In this document: positions 25,988-35,784 of the stretch, piece after piece | Layout: the number at the start of each line of letters is the position of its first letter | Position numbering within the stretch: the stretch's first letter is position 1 | Source of the DNA: Cyclobacteriaceae bacterium | Lineage (GTDB): Bacteria > Bacteroidota > Bacteroidia > Cytophagales > Cyclobacteriaceae | Assembly: GCA_016787645.1 (NCBI GenBank) | Contig: JAEUUF010000002.1 | Coordinates: 248,001 to 312,000 of the forward strand | DNA length: 64,000 nucleotides | Direction: 5' to 3' | Position numbers and translations under genes: made by a program | The notes under the pieces: model-generated | Told to the model about the DNA's origin: nothing | Database searches by the model: none | What the model saw: only the letters and a program-made list of their open reading frames with translations

Positions 25988-26451
25988 GACTTCTTGAAAT
26001 ACGATGCAAGCACCTTGAATCGATGATCAAAAATACGGTTTACTTCACGCCCTACAAATAAGCGGTGAGCCAGCTCGCCGATGGGCCCCATGGGAATGGC
26101 GTACTCGACATGATCGGTCATTTCAACACCGCCGGCTACTTCCCGAAAGGTGTGGGTATGTTTCCAAAGTGCGTAGGGGCCTTCGCGTTGCTCATCGGTA
26201 AATTGTTCGAAATTTTTCACCCGGGTAATTTCTGTTACCCACTTCACCCGGACCAGCGGCAGTACGGTGATTTTGTATTTGATGATTTGCCCTTCATGCA
26301 TAGTGTCACCACCGGACTTATAGAGAATCTTGAAATTCATGTGTTTCGGAGTGATTGATCCCAGGTTCGAAGGTGTGGAAAAGAAATCCCATGCAGTACG
26401 CAGGGATATGGGCAGGAACTGCTTTCGGTATAACGTATAGACTTTCATCAT
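25984..26451 (-). CDS. SRPBCC-family protein
   Basis: 155 residues of the START/Bet v1-like (SRPBCC) fold: an N-terminal strand (LYRKQFLPISLRTAWDFFSTPSNLGSITPKHMNFKIL), a central beta sheet (GPYALWKHTHTFREVAGGVEMTDHVEYAIPMGPIGELAHRLFV) and a C-terminal helix (VNRIFDHRFKVLASYFKK). Such proteins bind lipophilic ligands. Its place between photolyase and carotenoid genes, as in other Bacteroidota, suggests carotenoid or flavin handling, but this is inference. The start is the first of two Met codons. Confidence 0.85.
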   Translation of the reverse strand: MMKVYTLYRKQFLPISLRTAWDFFSTPSNLGSITPKHMNFKILYKSGGDTMHEGQIIKYKITVLPLVRVKWVTEITRVKNFEQFTDEQREGPYALWKHTHTFREVAGGVEMTDHVEYAIPMGPIGELAHRLFVGREVNRIFDHRFKVLASYFKKS

Positions 26452-26496
26452 ACGTTAAACACGCTTCAGACCCAATTGTTTGACTTCGGCGAACGC

Positions 26497-27843
26497 TTAT
26501 CCCAATGCCTCTTTATAAACATCCAGCGCGCGTTGCCGGGCAAAGGCATGATCTACCATCGGTTTTGGGTAAGCGGGAGTTCCCAGCTCAGGTACCCATT
26601 GCCGGATGTACCGCATGTCCGGATCAAACTTATCGGCCTGTGACTGGGGGTTGAACACGCGGAAATAGGGCGCCGCATCGCAACCCGTTCCGGCTGCCCA
26701 TTGCCAGCCTCCATTATTGGCGGCCAGGTCGAAATCCAGCAGCTTTCCGGCGAAGTAAGCTTCGCCCCAGCGCCAGTCAATCAGCAGGTGCTTGGTAAGG
26801 AAGCTGGCGGTGACCATGCGCACCCGGTTATGCATGAAACCTGTGTGGTTCAGTTCGCGCATGCCAGCGTCAACCAGGGGATAACCGGTTTGACCTTCGC
26901 ACCAACGCTTGAATTCATCGGGATTATTTACCCATGGGATACGATCATAGGCAGGCTTGAAGGCCCTTTCAACCACGTGCGGGAAGTGCCAAAGGATCAT
27001 ATGGTAAAACTCGCGCCAGATGAGTTCATTGAGCCACACTTCGCTCTTGTCTCGGGCGATGCTGACCAGCTTGCGGATGCTGACGGTACCGAAGCGCAAG
27101 TGCACGCCCAAACGTGTGGTGGAAGGGATGCCCGGAATGTCGCGCTGACGGGCATAGGCCTTGATGATGGAGGCAGGAATCTTTCGTTCAGGAAATACCA
27201 ACGCACTCCGGGAGAATCCCAACTCTTCAAGAGAAGGAAACGGAAGTGGTTTGCACTTCTTCAGGTTACTGAGCAATGACTTCGTTGATAGTTGTCGGGG
27301 GATGGAATGCTCAAAGGCCTCTTTCCATTTGCGACTATAGGGTGTAAAAATGGTATACGGGGTGCCGTCGCCTTTCATGACCTCCGATCGCTCAAAGACC
27401 ACCATGTCTTTGAAGGATCGAAAGAGTATTCCTTTTGCCTTCAGCAGGCGGCCGACAGCTTCATCGCGAGATCGGCCATAGGGTTCGTAGTCGTGATTGG
27501 TGTAGACTGCATTAACAGATAGTTGTCCAAATACCTCCTCGGGCTTGCCGTAAAGAACCAGCAGGGAGGAGCCGGCGGCCTTCAGCTCGTCTCGGAGGAG
27601 CGAAAGGCTATCATGAATAAAGGTGACACGGGCGTCTGCAGGGTCCTCCAGTTTTTCCAGGATATGCGGATCAAACAGGAAAACCGGAAGAACGTTGATG
27701 TTTTCCTTCAGTGCATGATATAAGCCAACATTATCCTCCAGCCGCAGATCTCGCCGAAACCAAAATAGGGTTGTGGTGGCGTCAAGCAGCTTTGGGTCCA
27801 GCAGCAGATTGGAGAATGTCGATTTTCTTTTCAAGGGCATCAA
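26497..27843 (-). CDS. phr: Deoxyribodipyrimidine photolyase/cryptochrome
   Basis: 448 residues with the class I photolyase layout: N-terminal alpha/beta domain (FWFRRDLRLEDN, residues ~27-38) and a C-terminal FAD-binding domain with ELIWREFYHMILWHFP, WCEGQTGYPLVDAGMREL, HNRVRMVTASFLTKHLLIDWRWGEAYFAGKLLDFDLAANNGGWQWAAGTGCDAAPYFRVFNPQSQADKFD-like motifs. It repairs cyclobutane pyrimidine dimers using light. The N-terminal 25 residues before FWFRR are longer than usual, and the ATG start overlaps the DUF6435 gene by 62 bases in a different frame; a later start is possible. It heads the carotenoid genes in a light-response operon. Confidence 0.95.
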   Translation of the reverse strand: MMPLKRKSTFSNLLLDPKLLDATTTLFWFRRDLRLEDNVGLYHALKENINVLPVFLFDPHILEKLEDPADARVTFIHDSLSLLRDELKAAGSSLLVLYGKPEEVFGQLSVNAVYTNHDYEPYGRSRDEAVGRLLKAKGILFRSFKDMVVFERSEVMKGDGTPYTIFTPYSRKWKEAFEHSIPRQLSTKSLLSNLKKCKPLPFPSLEELGFSRSALVFPERKIPASIIKAYARQRDIPGIPSTTRLGVHLRFGTVSIRKLVSIARDKSEVWLNELIWREFYHMILWHFPHVVERAFKPAYDRIPWVNNPDEFKRWCEGQTGYPLVDAGMRELNHTGFMHNRVRMVTASFLTKHLLIDWRWGEAYFAGKLLDFDLAANNGGWQWAAGTGCDAAPYFRVFNPQSQADKFDPDMRYIRQWVPELGTPAYPKPMVDHAFARQRALDVYKEALG

Positions 27844-27970
27844 TTTCGACCATCTTCTCTGCGTACAAGCGCAGGTTGCCGGAGCGCTGGGTTAGCATAG
27901 CCTCTTCAAATAGCCGGTTACGCTTCTTTTGAAGGTTTTTCAGGGGGTCTCTGGTGAACAACTTAAACAT
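27782..27970 (-). CDS. Lacal_2735/DUF6435 family small protein
   Basis: 62 residues of a small Bacteroidota family: MFKLFTRDPLKNLQKKRNRLFEEAMLTQRSGNLRLYAEKMVEIDALEKKIDIL follows the family pattern (hydrophobic start, D-P-x-K-x-L-x-K-K, then a long helix with QRSGN-like turn). No function is known. Its 3' end overlaps the photolyase start by 62 bases, so translation of the two must be linked if both starts are right. It is probably the first gene of the photolyase-carotenoid operon. Confidence 0.8.
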   Translation of the reverse strand: MFKLFTRDPLKNLQKKRNRLFEEAMLTQRSGNLRLYAEKMVEIDALEKKIDILQSAAGPKAA

Positions 27971-28043
27971 GCCTGAATAACAGCGGTAGTTCGAAATTGT
28001 TCAGCCGCACGGGTTTCTTCAGGAAAAAAAAGATTAGCCGTGT

Positions 28044-28589
28044 CTATTTGATGAACATCTCTTTCTCGATTCGAAGCATCTTTTTCCCGGCCGCTACTTC
28101 TTCTTTGTATTTGGCGAGACCTTTGGCAATTGGATCTTTCAGTTCCTCGCTTTTCTTCTGCCGTTTTTCATCGGTGAGGGTAACTGGTTCTTTGGCTAGA
28201 ATTTTCTTGAGCCGTTCGCGGATCACACTGTCATTCATATCCAAAAAATCGAACTGGACGCCGTCCTTCATTGCCCCGAGGACTGGTACGGCTTCAATCA
28301 AGTAGATCTTGTCTTTCAGGAGATTAGCGGTTATGAAATCACGATTCTCAGACCGGGCCCAGAACATATGTTCCCCGGGAGCACACTCATACCGAAGATA
28401 TTTGGCGCCATGAAAATACCCAATCAGCTTGTCCGTGTCGAAGAAATAGAAATCCGCCATGGATAAGGCGCCGGCCTGCATCCGGACAAAATAGATGACA
28501 GACATTCCTTTGGCAGGTGGCTTGAACTCCTGAGCTCGTAGAGAAAGGGAACAGAGGAACATGAGGAGCAACGCTTGAATGTATTTCAT
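28044..28589 (-). CDS. Secreted DUF2846-like protein
   Basis: 181 residues with a signal peptide (MKYIQALLLMFLCSLSLRAQ). The body follows the DUF2846 pattern: an N-terminal VIYFVR strand, a YFFDTDKLIGYFHGAKYLRYECAPGEHMFWARSEN segment typical of the family, and a charged, lysine-rich helical tail. Function is unknown. Start ATG 28589 gives the signal peptide; an upstream extension to 28658 is unlikely. About 73 bases upstream of the DUF6435 gene it is read in the same direction but not obviously coupled. Confidence 0.75.
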   Translation of the reverse strand: MKYIQALLLMFLCSLSLRAQEFKPPAKGMSVIYFVRMQAGALSMADFYFFDTDKLIGYFHGAKYLRYECAPGEHMFWARSENRDFITANLLKDKIYLIEAVPVLGAMKDGVQFDFLDMNDSVIRERLKKILAKEPVTLTDEKRQKKSEELKDPIAKGLAKYKEEVAAGKKMLRIEKEMFIK

Positions 28590-28811
28590 AGTCTGAGGAT
28601 TTGGTTTTTGACTGGTAATGTGCCTTCGTCGGTTGGGAGCAGAGCGGTGAAGGTTCATTACTTACTGATTCTTATTTGAGCAATTACGGCCTGCTTCACA
28701 AGGATAGTCAAAATCCTCATGCAGATCACTGCCGGGGCAACAGATTTCATTAAATAGTAGATGAGTTTTGGACCGATGGCGTATGAACAGCTCTGTGCAA
28801 TCTGACACGGC

Positions 28812-30539
28812 CTACATCGAGAGTGAACCCTTGCGAAATTCTGACTTCTGAATGATGGCATTGATGAGAAAAGGGACCCCTTGTCTGACTGATTCCTTCG
28901 CTTCCTGCAAGGCAGACGTAAATTCGGACAGCGAGTCTGCCCGACGACCTTTTGCTCCAAAGGCCTGGGCTGCTTTTTCATAATCTGAATGAGCGAGGAC
29001 CGTTCCGACATCATCTTTCAAAATATCCACCTGGTCGCGGGCGATCTGTGACCAGCTGGCATCATTCCCGATGATCGCAATGACGGGCAGCCGGTGCCGA
29101 ACAAATGTGTCAAACTCCATTAGACTGTACGCCGAGCTCCCATCCCCGTAGAGAACAAACACTTCCGCGTCCGGGTTGCAAAGTTTTGCCCCGAGCGCGA
29201 ACCCGCCGCCAATCCCCAACGTGCCGAATACACCAGGATCCAACCACGAAAGGGGGCCACGCGGATGTAGGATGTAGGAAGATGTTCCCACAAAGTCACC
29301 GCCGTCGGCGACTATTATGGAATGATCGGAAAGTTCCTTCTCGAGTTCCAGAAAAAGTTGAACGGGATGAATTCCTTTTGAATCGACGCCGGTGGATTGA
29401 ATGACCTTTTGCCGTGAATTCTCCCTTACCATCAGTGTATGCTTCCAGTCCTCCCAGGCAGCAGGTGCTGCGTTCGGGAGATTTTCGGCCAGTGCGATGA
29501 GGTATTGAGCAGGATCAGCGTGAATACCGATGGTGGGTCGACGATTTTTGGTTAAGTCGCTGGTGCTTCGGTTGATGGACAGAACTTTTGCCCTTGAACT
29601 AATGTGGCGTCCATACTCTAAACGGAAGTCGCACGGCACTCCGGCCAGGATAACAAGATCAGCTTCCCGAAGGGCCTCCTTCCTTTGGTGTCGGTATTGC
29701 AGCGGATGGTGACTGCCGAGCAAGCCGCGCGCCATCCCAGAAAGGTATGCGGGTATTTGGAGGCGCGGAAGGGAGTCGGCCAAGGTATTGGCCAGCGTTG
29801 GAATCATCATCGCTCCGCTGCCCACCAGGAGAACAGGTCGTTTGGCATTTTTTAAAGCTTCGCGGCCGCGTTCAATATCGCTTGATCCGAAACCTGGAAT
29901 CTCCGGTTGGGACTTATTGCCTTCTTTTGATTCCCCTGGCTCAAACACATTCTTCAGGTGACGCCGGATGTACCACGCCGTTATTCGCTGGGAGAGTGAC
30001 GAGGGCGTCTTAAATGATTTTTCAAAACCAGATCGAACTACGTTTTCTTCATACAATAAGTCGAGGGGAAGTTCTACAAACACAGGCCCGGGCACACCGG
30101 CCTGCGCCAGTTGAAAAGCTTTCTTGAGCGTTGGGTAGATATCGCGCACTGTTCTGACGGCCGCAGCCCATTTTACATTGGGACGCATGAGTTTCATTTG
30201 GTCGATATCTTGCAATGCACCTCTTCCTTTGAGCAAAGTGGGAGCGGCCCCTCCGAGTAGTACCAAGGGTGACTGCGCCAGGTAGGCGTTCTTGACGGCC
30301 GTGATGGTGTTGGTGATCCCCGGCCCTGCGGTTACTGCGGCTACCCCCGGTATACCAGTAAGCCTGGCTACTGCGTCAGCCGCGAAAACGGCGTTGACTT
30401 CATGTCGCGTGTCGATAACCCGGATACCGGCTTGCTTTGCACCCACCAGGATCGGCGAGATGTGCCCGCCGCATAAGGTGAACAGGAATTTTACGTTTTC
30501 TTCAAGAAGAACCTTTGCAACAAGATGGCCACCGTGCAT
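28812..30539 (-). CDS. ThDP-dependent enzyme of the acetolactate synthase/2-hydroxyacyl-CoA lyase type
   Basis: 575 residues with the three-domain ThDP fold. The activating glutamate lies in [14 protein letters not shown], the central domain follows at ~200-360, and the ThDP/Mg motif is [32 protein letters not shown]. The sequence [50 protein letters not shown] and [17 protein letters not shown] closely resembles human ILVBL/HACL2 and its bacterial relatives rather than IlvB. It may cleave or make 2-hydroxyacyl compounds. ATG 30539 is preferred to GTG 30554. It lies 44 bases after the NfnB-like gene in the same direction. Confidence 0.85.
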   Translation of the reverse strand: MHGGHLVAKVLLEENVKFLFTLCGGHISPILVGAKQAGIRVIDTRHEVNAVFAADAVARLTGIPGVAAVTAGPGITNTITAVKNAYLAQSPLVLLGGAAPTLLKGRGALQDIDQMKLMRPNVKWAAAVRTVRDIYPTLKKAFQLAQAGVPGPVFVELPLDLLYEENVVRSGFEKSFKTPSSLSQRITAWYIRRHLKNVFEPGESKEGNKSQPEIPGFGSSDIERGREALKNAKRPVLLVGSGAMMIPTLANTLADSLPRLQIPAYLSGMARGLLGSHHPLQYRHQRKEALREADLVILAGVPCDFRLEYGRHISSRAKVLSINRSTSDLTKNRRPTIGIHADPAQYLIALAENLPNAAPAAWEDWKHTLMVRENSRQKVIQSTGVDSKGIHPVQLFLELEKELSDHSIIVADGGDFVGTSSYILHPRGPLSWLDPGVFGTLGIGGGFALGAKLCNPDAEVFVLYGDGSSAYSLMEFDTFVRHRLPVIAIIGNDASWSQIARDQVDILKDDVGTVLAHSDYEKAAQAFGAKGRRADSLSEFTSALQEAKESVRQGVPFLINAIIQKSEFRKGSLSM

Positions 30540-30583
30540 GCAGTGAAGATACACATTGCAACGGGAACCTCCACTTGATCCCC

Positions 30584-32080
30584 TTACCGGTTAGTGTTCA
30601 CCAGGTCTTGTTTCAACTCGGCATCATTTACAGCAGGACTCGGGTCGGTGGGTTTCCCCATGAGGTACTCGTGAATGGCGGCGGCGGCTTTCTTGGCTTG
30701 GCCCATAGCGAGAATTACAGTTGACCCGCCGGTAATGGCGTCTCCCGCGGCGAATACGCCCTTCTTGCTGGTCTGGCAAGTTTCGGGGTCAACGATGATC
30801 ACGCCCCATTTATTGGTGTGAATCTCCGCGTCGGTAGAAGGAATGATCGGGTTGACACTGCACCCGAGCGACATGACGACCGTATCGCATTCTTCCACAA
30901 AAAATTCCCCGGTAGGTACGGGTTTGCGACGGCCGGTCTCGTCAGGCTCAGATAACGTCATCCGTTCGCACTTGATCTGCTTTACGAAGTTGTTTTCGTC
31001 GACGAAGAACTCTACCGGGTTGGATAACCAGCGCCAGTTGATGGCTTCCTGCTCCGCATGCTTCAGTTCCTCTGAACGGGCCGGCGCTTCATCATGTGAA
31101 CGACGGTAATAGCAGGTCACTTCTGCGCCCAGCCGCTTGGCCGTTCGCATGACATCCATCGCTGTATTTCCGGCACCGATCACGGCGACTTTCTTGCCGG
31201 AGGATAGCGGGGTACTGTATTTCGGGAAATGGTGGGCATCCATGAGGTAGATCCGCGTGAGGTATTCGTTGGCACTAAACACGCCATTGGCATTCGAGCC
31301 GGGAACGTTGAGCATTCGGGGCAAGCCTGCTCCTGTGCCGACCATCACCGCGTCAAAGCCTTCGCGCTGAAGGAGGTCTTCGATGGTGAGCACTTTACCG
31401 ATAACCATGTTATACACAAACCGCACGCCCAGCTTGGTCAGGAATCGTATGTCCTCGTCAACTATCCGTAGCGGAAGTCGGAATCTAGGGATGCCGTAGA
31501 CCATAACGCCACCGGCGCGGTGAGAGGCTTCAAAGATGACCACTTCATGACCACGGATAGCCAGTTCGTAGGCTGCGGATAAGCCAGCGGGACCAGAGCC
31601 AATCACGGCCACCCGTTTTCCGGTCGGCATGTTCATCGACGGCATTTCCAGCAAATGATTGTTTCGCTCGTAGTCTGCCGCGAACCGTTCAAGATTGCCA
31701 ATGCCTACTGGAATATTCTTTCGCCCAACAACGCACACCGCCTGGCATTGCTTGTCTTGTGGACAGACTCGGCCACACACGGCCGGCAGGAAATTGGTTT
31801 CCCTGATTTTCTTGGCCGCATCACCGTATTTACCTTGTTCGATCAATTTGATGAAAGCCGGGATATTGATACCGACGGGGCACGCACCGATACAAGCCGG
31901 CTTCTTGCACTGGAGGCATCGCATCGCTTCAGCCTGTGCCATTTCCTCGGAATAACCGACGGGGACCTCGTCGAAATTCTTGACGCGTGCAACGGGGTCA
32001 TTCAGGGGCATCTCCTGGTGGGGAAGTCCCATGCGTTCACGGTTGCTCAGGGGGCGAGGTGTAGGAGTCGTTTCGTTCAT
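30584..32080 (-). CDS. gltA: NfnB/GltA-like NADPH-dependent flavoprotein
   Basis: 498 residues. Cys clusters CLQCKKPACIGACPVGINIP and CGRVCPQDKQCQAVC ligate two [4Fe-4S] centres; GSGPAGLSAAYELA binds FAD and GAGNTAMDVMRTAKRLGAEVTCYYRR binds NADPH. The family is annotated as homotetrameric glutamate synthase small subunit (GltA) and also as the large subunit (NfnB) of the electron-bifurcating ferredoxin-NADP oxidoreductase. The overlap by four bases with a downstream-partner NfnA-like gene strongly favours an NfnAB complex. It ends 44 bases before the ThDP enzyme start. Confidence 0.9.
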   Translation of the reverse strand: MNETTPTPRPLSNRERMGLPHQEMPLNDPVARVKNFDEVPVGYSEEMAQAEAMRCLQCKKPACIGACPVGINIPAFIKLIEQGKYGDAAKKIRETNFLPAVCGRVCPQDKQCQAVCVVGRKNIPVGIGNLERFAADYERNNHLLEMPSMNMPTGKRVAVIGSGPAGLSAAYELAIRGHEVVIFEASHRAGGVMVYGIPRFRLPLRIVDEDIRFLTKLGVRFVYNMVIGKVLTIEDLLQREGFDAVMVGTGAGLPRMLNVPGSNANGVFSANEYLTRIYLMDAHHFPKYSTPLSSGKKVAVIGAGNTAMDVMRTAKRLGAEVTCYYRRSHDEAPARSEELKHAEQEAINWRWLSNPVEFFVDENNFVKQIKCERMTLSEPDETGRRKPVPTGEFFVEECDTVVMSLGCSVNPIIPSTDAEIHTNKWGVIIVDPETCQTSKKGVFAAGDAITGGSTVILAMGQAKKAAAAIHEYLMGKPTDPSPAVNDAELKQDLVNTNR

Positions 32081-33714
32081 ACTTTCAAGTGCTCAAACGC
32101 CAGTCGTTCTTCTTTCACAAACATTTTTTGCCGCTTCATCAGGTTTTCAAAGTCCACTTTGTGCCCGTCAAAATCGGGGCCGTGGAAGCACGCAAATTTG
32201 GTTTCACCACCCACCGTTACCCGGCAAGCACCGCACATGCCGGTGCCATCGACCATGATCGCGTTGAGAGAGACAAACGTGGGGATGGCCTGCGGTCGGG
32301 TCATCTCGCTAACGGCCTTCATCATGGGAACCGGGCCGATCGCCAGGACATACACTACCTTCTCCCGGAGGAGCACTTCGCGCAAGGCATCGGTCACCAG
32401 GCCGCCCATGCCGGCAGATCCGTCATTGGTGGTAAGAATTACTTCGTCACACACCGCCTGAAGTTCCGAAACCATGATGAGGTTTTCCTTATTTCGGGCG
32501 CCGACGATACCGATTACTTTGTTGCCGGTAGCCTTAATGTCGCGGGCTGTCGGGATAATTGCCCCAGTACCATAACCGCCGCCAATCAGCACGCTGGTGC
32601 CGGGTGAAGTGGGCAAGGCAGAACGTTCTCCGAGCGGACCGACCACGTCCTCAAACGCATCGCCAATGTTCATGGCATTGATTTCCGTAGTTGTCTTCCC
32701 GACAGCAGATACAATGATGTCGATTGTGCCTTTGGTGCGATCCCAGTTGCAGATGGACAAGGGAATGCGCTCACTGAATATGTGCGGACGGACGATGACA
32801 AACTGGCCGGCTTCTATTTTGCGTGCAATCAAGGGAGCCTCGATGGTAAGGTGGTACGTGTTGGCACACAGCAACTGCCTGGATTTAATCTTGTAACTCT
32901 GGGTATACCGGCGTACGGGAACTGATTGATGATGGAAGAAGGGAAGAAAATCCTCGGCTTCCCGGCGCACGATGAAGGCGCGGTCCCAGTTGTGCTGTTC
33001 ATCGCGCCCACAAATGGAGAGAAAGGCTTTGTACAATTTCTTCTCATTCTCAGCCGAGAGCAGGCCCTTGCGGAGCATTTTACCCAATGTGCGGGCTGCG
33101 TTTTTACGTACAAGCCCTTGCGCGTGAGAGAGAAAACGGAAGCAGGAGCTGAATATGAACTGACGAAGTTCATCGCTGAAGGCGGAGGGGGGCAATTGCT
33201 GAACCAGTCGCCCGATGGTGTACAGGGCCATCGAGGTAACCTGGTGGTTTACATGCTGGGCAACACTGAGCACAAAAGGCACCGTGCTGGCAGCGTCCGG
33301 TATTTTGAAATAGGCAAGTGCCTGGATGAGGTTGATGAGGTCGTGATCCCGGCTGCGATGTTCACTCAATTTGGGGAACAGGTAATTCAAACCCGCCACG
33401 CCATTCCGGGCCAGGGCTTTACCGTAGTAGTTGGCTGTTTCGCTGTCGGCTTCCACGAGACGGTTAAAAAGCACCGGCATCATTTCGGGACCGAACTTGG
33501 CAATACGCTTTCCTGCCCGCACGGCGAGCTTGGGCATCGAGGTAGAATTGGTATGGTGGGCGTGAGCGAAAATTTCAAAGAAAGCTTCGGTCAGGCAAAT
33601 CTTTTCGTCCACCGTGAGGTCTTCGAGGTTCTTTACCTGGTCGAGCGTTCGGGTTACGGAGGCCACCGAATTAGTGTCAAGGCCCTGGATAAGTATTTGA
33701 ATGCGATCGGTCAT
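32077..33714 (-). CDS. NfnA-like ferredoxin-NADP reductase subunit with helical N-terminal extension
   Basis: 545 residues, about twice the usual length. Residues 266-545 are a normal NfnA/SudB unit: an FAD-binding barrel, GGGYGTGAIIPTARDIKATG, and a [2Fe-2S] site with C-G-A-C and a third Cys (TKFACFHGPDFDGHKVDF). Residues 1-265 are an all-helical region that looks like HEAT-type repeats (VRAGKRIAKFGPEMMPVLFNRL, NYYGKALARNGVAGLNYLFPKL, QALAYFKIPDAASTVPFVLS, LVRKNAARTLGKML). There are no extra metal motifs in the extension. The gene precedes and overlaps the NfnB-like gene, so together they should form the bifurcating pair. Confidence 0.88.
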   Translation of the reverse strand: MTDRIQILIQGLDTNSVASVTRTLDQVKNLEDLTVDEKICLTEAFFEIFAHAHHTNSTSMPKLAVRAGKRIAKFGPEMMPVLFNRLVEADSETANYYGKALARNGVAGLNYLFPKLSEHRSRDHDLINLIQALAYFKIPDAASTVPFVLSVAQHVNHQVTSMALYTIGRLVQQLPPSAFSDELRQFIFSSCFRFLSHAQGLVRKNAARTLGKMLRKGLLSAENEKKLYKAFLSICGRDEQHNWDRAFIVRREAEDFLPFFHHQSVPVRRYTQSYKIKSRQLLCANTYHLTIEAPLIARKIEAGQFVIVRPHIFSERIPLSICNWDRTKGTIDIIVSAVGKTTTEINAMNIGDAFEDVVGPLGERSALPTSPGTSVLIGGGYGTGAIIPTARDIKATGNKVIGIVGARNKENLIMVSELQAVCDEVILTTNDGSAGMGGLVTDALREVLLREKVVYVLAIGPVPMMKAVSEMTRPQAIPTFVSLNAIMVDGTGMCGACRVTVGGETKFACFHGPDFDGHKVDFENLMKRQKMFVKEERLAFEHLKV

Positions 33715-33820
33715 TGTTCGAAGGTCAGGAAATGGCTACCTGATCCTTCGATTTAGGAAGATTGGTAACTACCGGAAATGATCAAAATCAGGATTTCAGG
33801 TGGTATTTATTCACCGGCAT

Positions 33821-35264
<1,444 letters not shown>

Positions 35265-35270
35265 TTGCCA

Positions 35271-35298
35271 ACTGTTTACAGTTCACTGTTTACAGTTC
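35271..35298 (+). repeat. Tandem 14-bp repeat between lyase and deacylase genes
   Basis: The 14-mer ACTGTTTACAGTTC occurs twice in tandem (35271-35284, 35285-35298). Each unit is itself an inverted repeat, ACTGT-TT-ACAGT. It sits just before the ATG at 35305, so it could be an operator or simply a small expansion. Confidence 0.7.
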
Positions 35299-35304
35299 AC
35301 CATT

Positions 35305-35772
35305 ATGATTCAGGTAGAAGAATATCTCACTTCCCGGGGAATAGGTTTTAAAGTTCACGAGCATCCCCCGGTGCAGACCTGTGACGAGTTGGCGCAATAT
35401 GGCGTTCCCGGGTTGGCGTGCAAGAATCTTTTTCTCAGGGATCAGAAGAAGACCCGGTACCTGTTGGTGGTGTTGCCGGCCGCGCAGAAGACCGATCTGA
35501 AGAAGCTGGCTGAGCAAGTCGGCGACAAGAAGCTCTCGTTTGTGAACCCGGAGACGATGATGCAGAAACTCGGCGTTGAGCCCGGGGCGGTTTCGCCGTT
35601 TGGGATATTGAATAACGCAGAGGGCGATGTGGAGTTGTGGATTGACCGGGAAGTGTTGGAAGCGACGGTAGTGCATTTTCATCCTAACCGGAATACGGCG
35701 TCTGTGGAGTTGACCGGCGAAATGTTCCGCCGTTATCTTCTCCAACTGGGGGTTTCGTACACGGTGCTGTAA
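35305..35772 (+). CDS. YbaK/ProX-type aminoacyl-tRNA deacylase
   Basis: 155 residues of the YbaK/prolyl-tRNA deacylase-associated domain: GIGFKVHEHPPVQTCDELAQ near the N terminus, CKNLFLRDQKKTRYLLVVLPAAQKTDLKKLAEQVGDKKLSF, the GVEPGAVSPFGI motif with its typical S-P-F-G loop, and ELWIDREVL. Stand-alone proteins of this size hydrolyse alanyl- or cysteinyl-tRNA(Pro) made by prolyl-tRNA synthetase errors. Start ATG 35305 follows the tandem repeat. Its end is 12 bases from the end of the convergent TIR gene. Confidence 0.9.
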   Translation: MIQVEEYLTSRGIGFKVHEHPPVQTCDELAQYGVPGLACKNLFLRDQKKTRYLLVVLPAAQKTDLKKLAEQVGDKKLSFVNPETMMQKLGVEPGAVSPFGILNNAEGDVELWIDREVLEATVVHFHPNRNTASVELTGEMFRRYLLQLGVSYTVL

Positions 35773-35784
35773 GGAATATCCTGG

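Noticed and set aside
32926-33756. 276-codon plus-strand frame
   Set aside because: Antisense shadow of the helical part of the NfnA-like fusion; low-complexity translation and no start signal.
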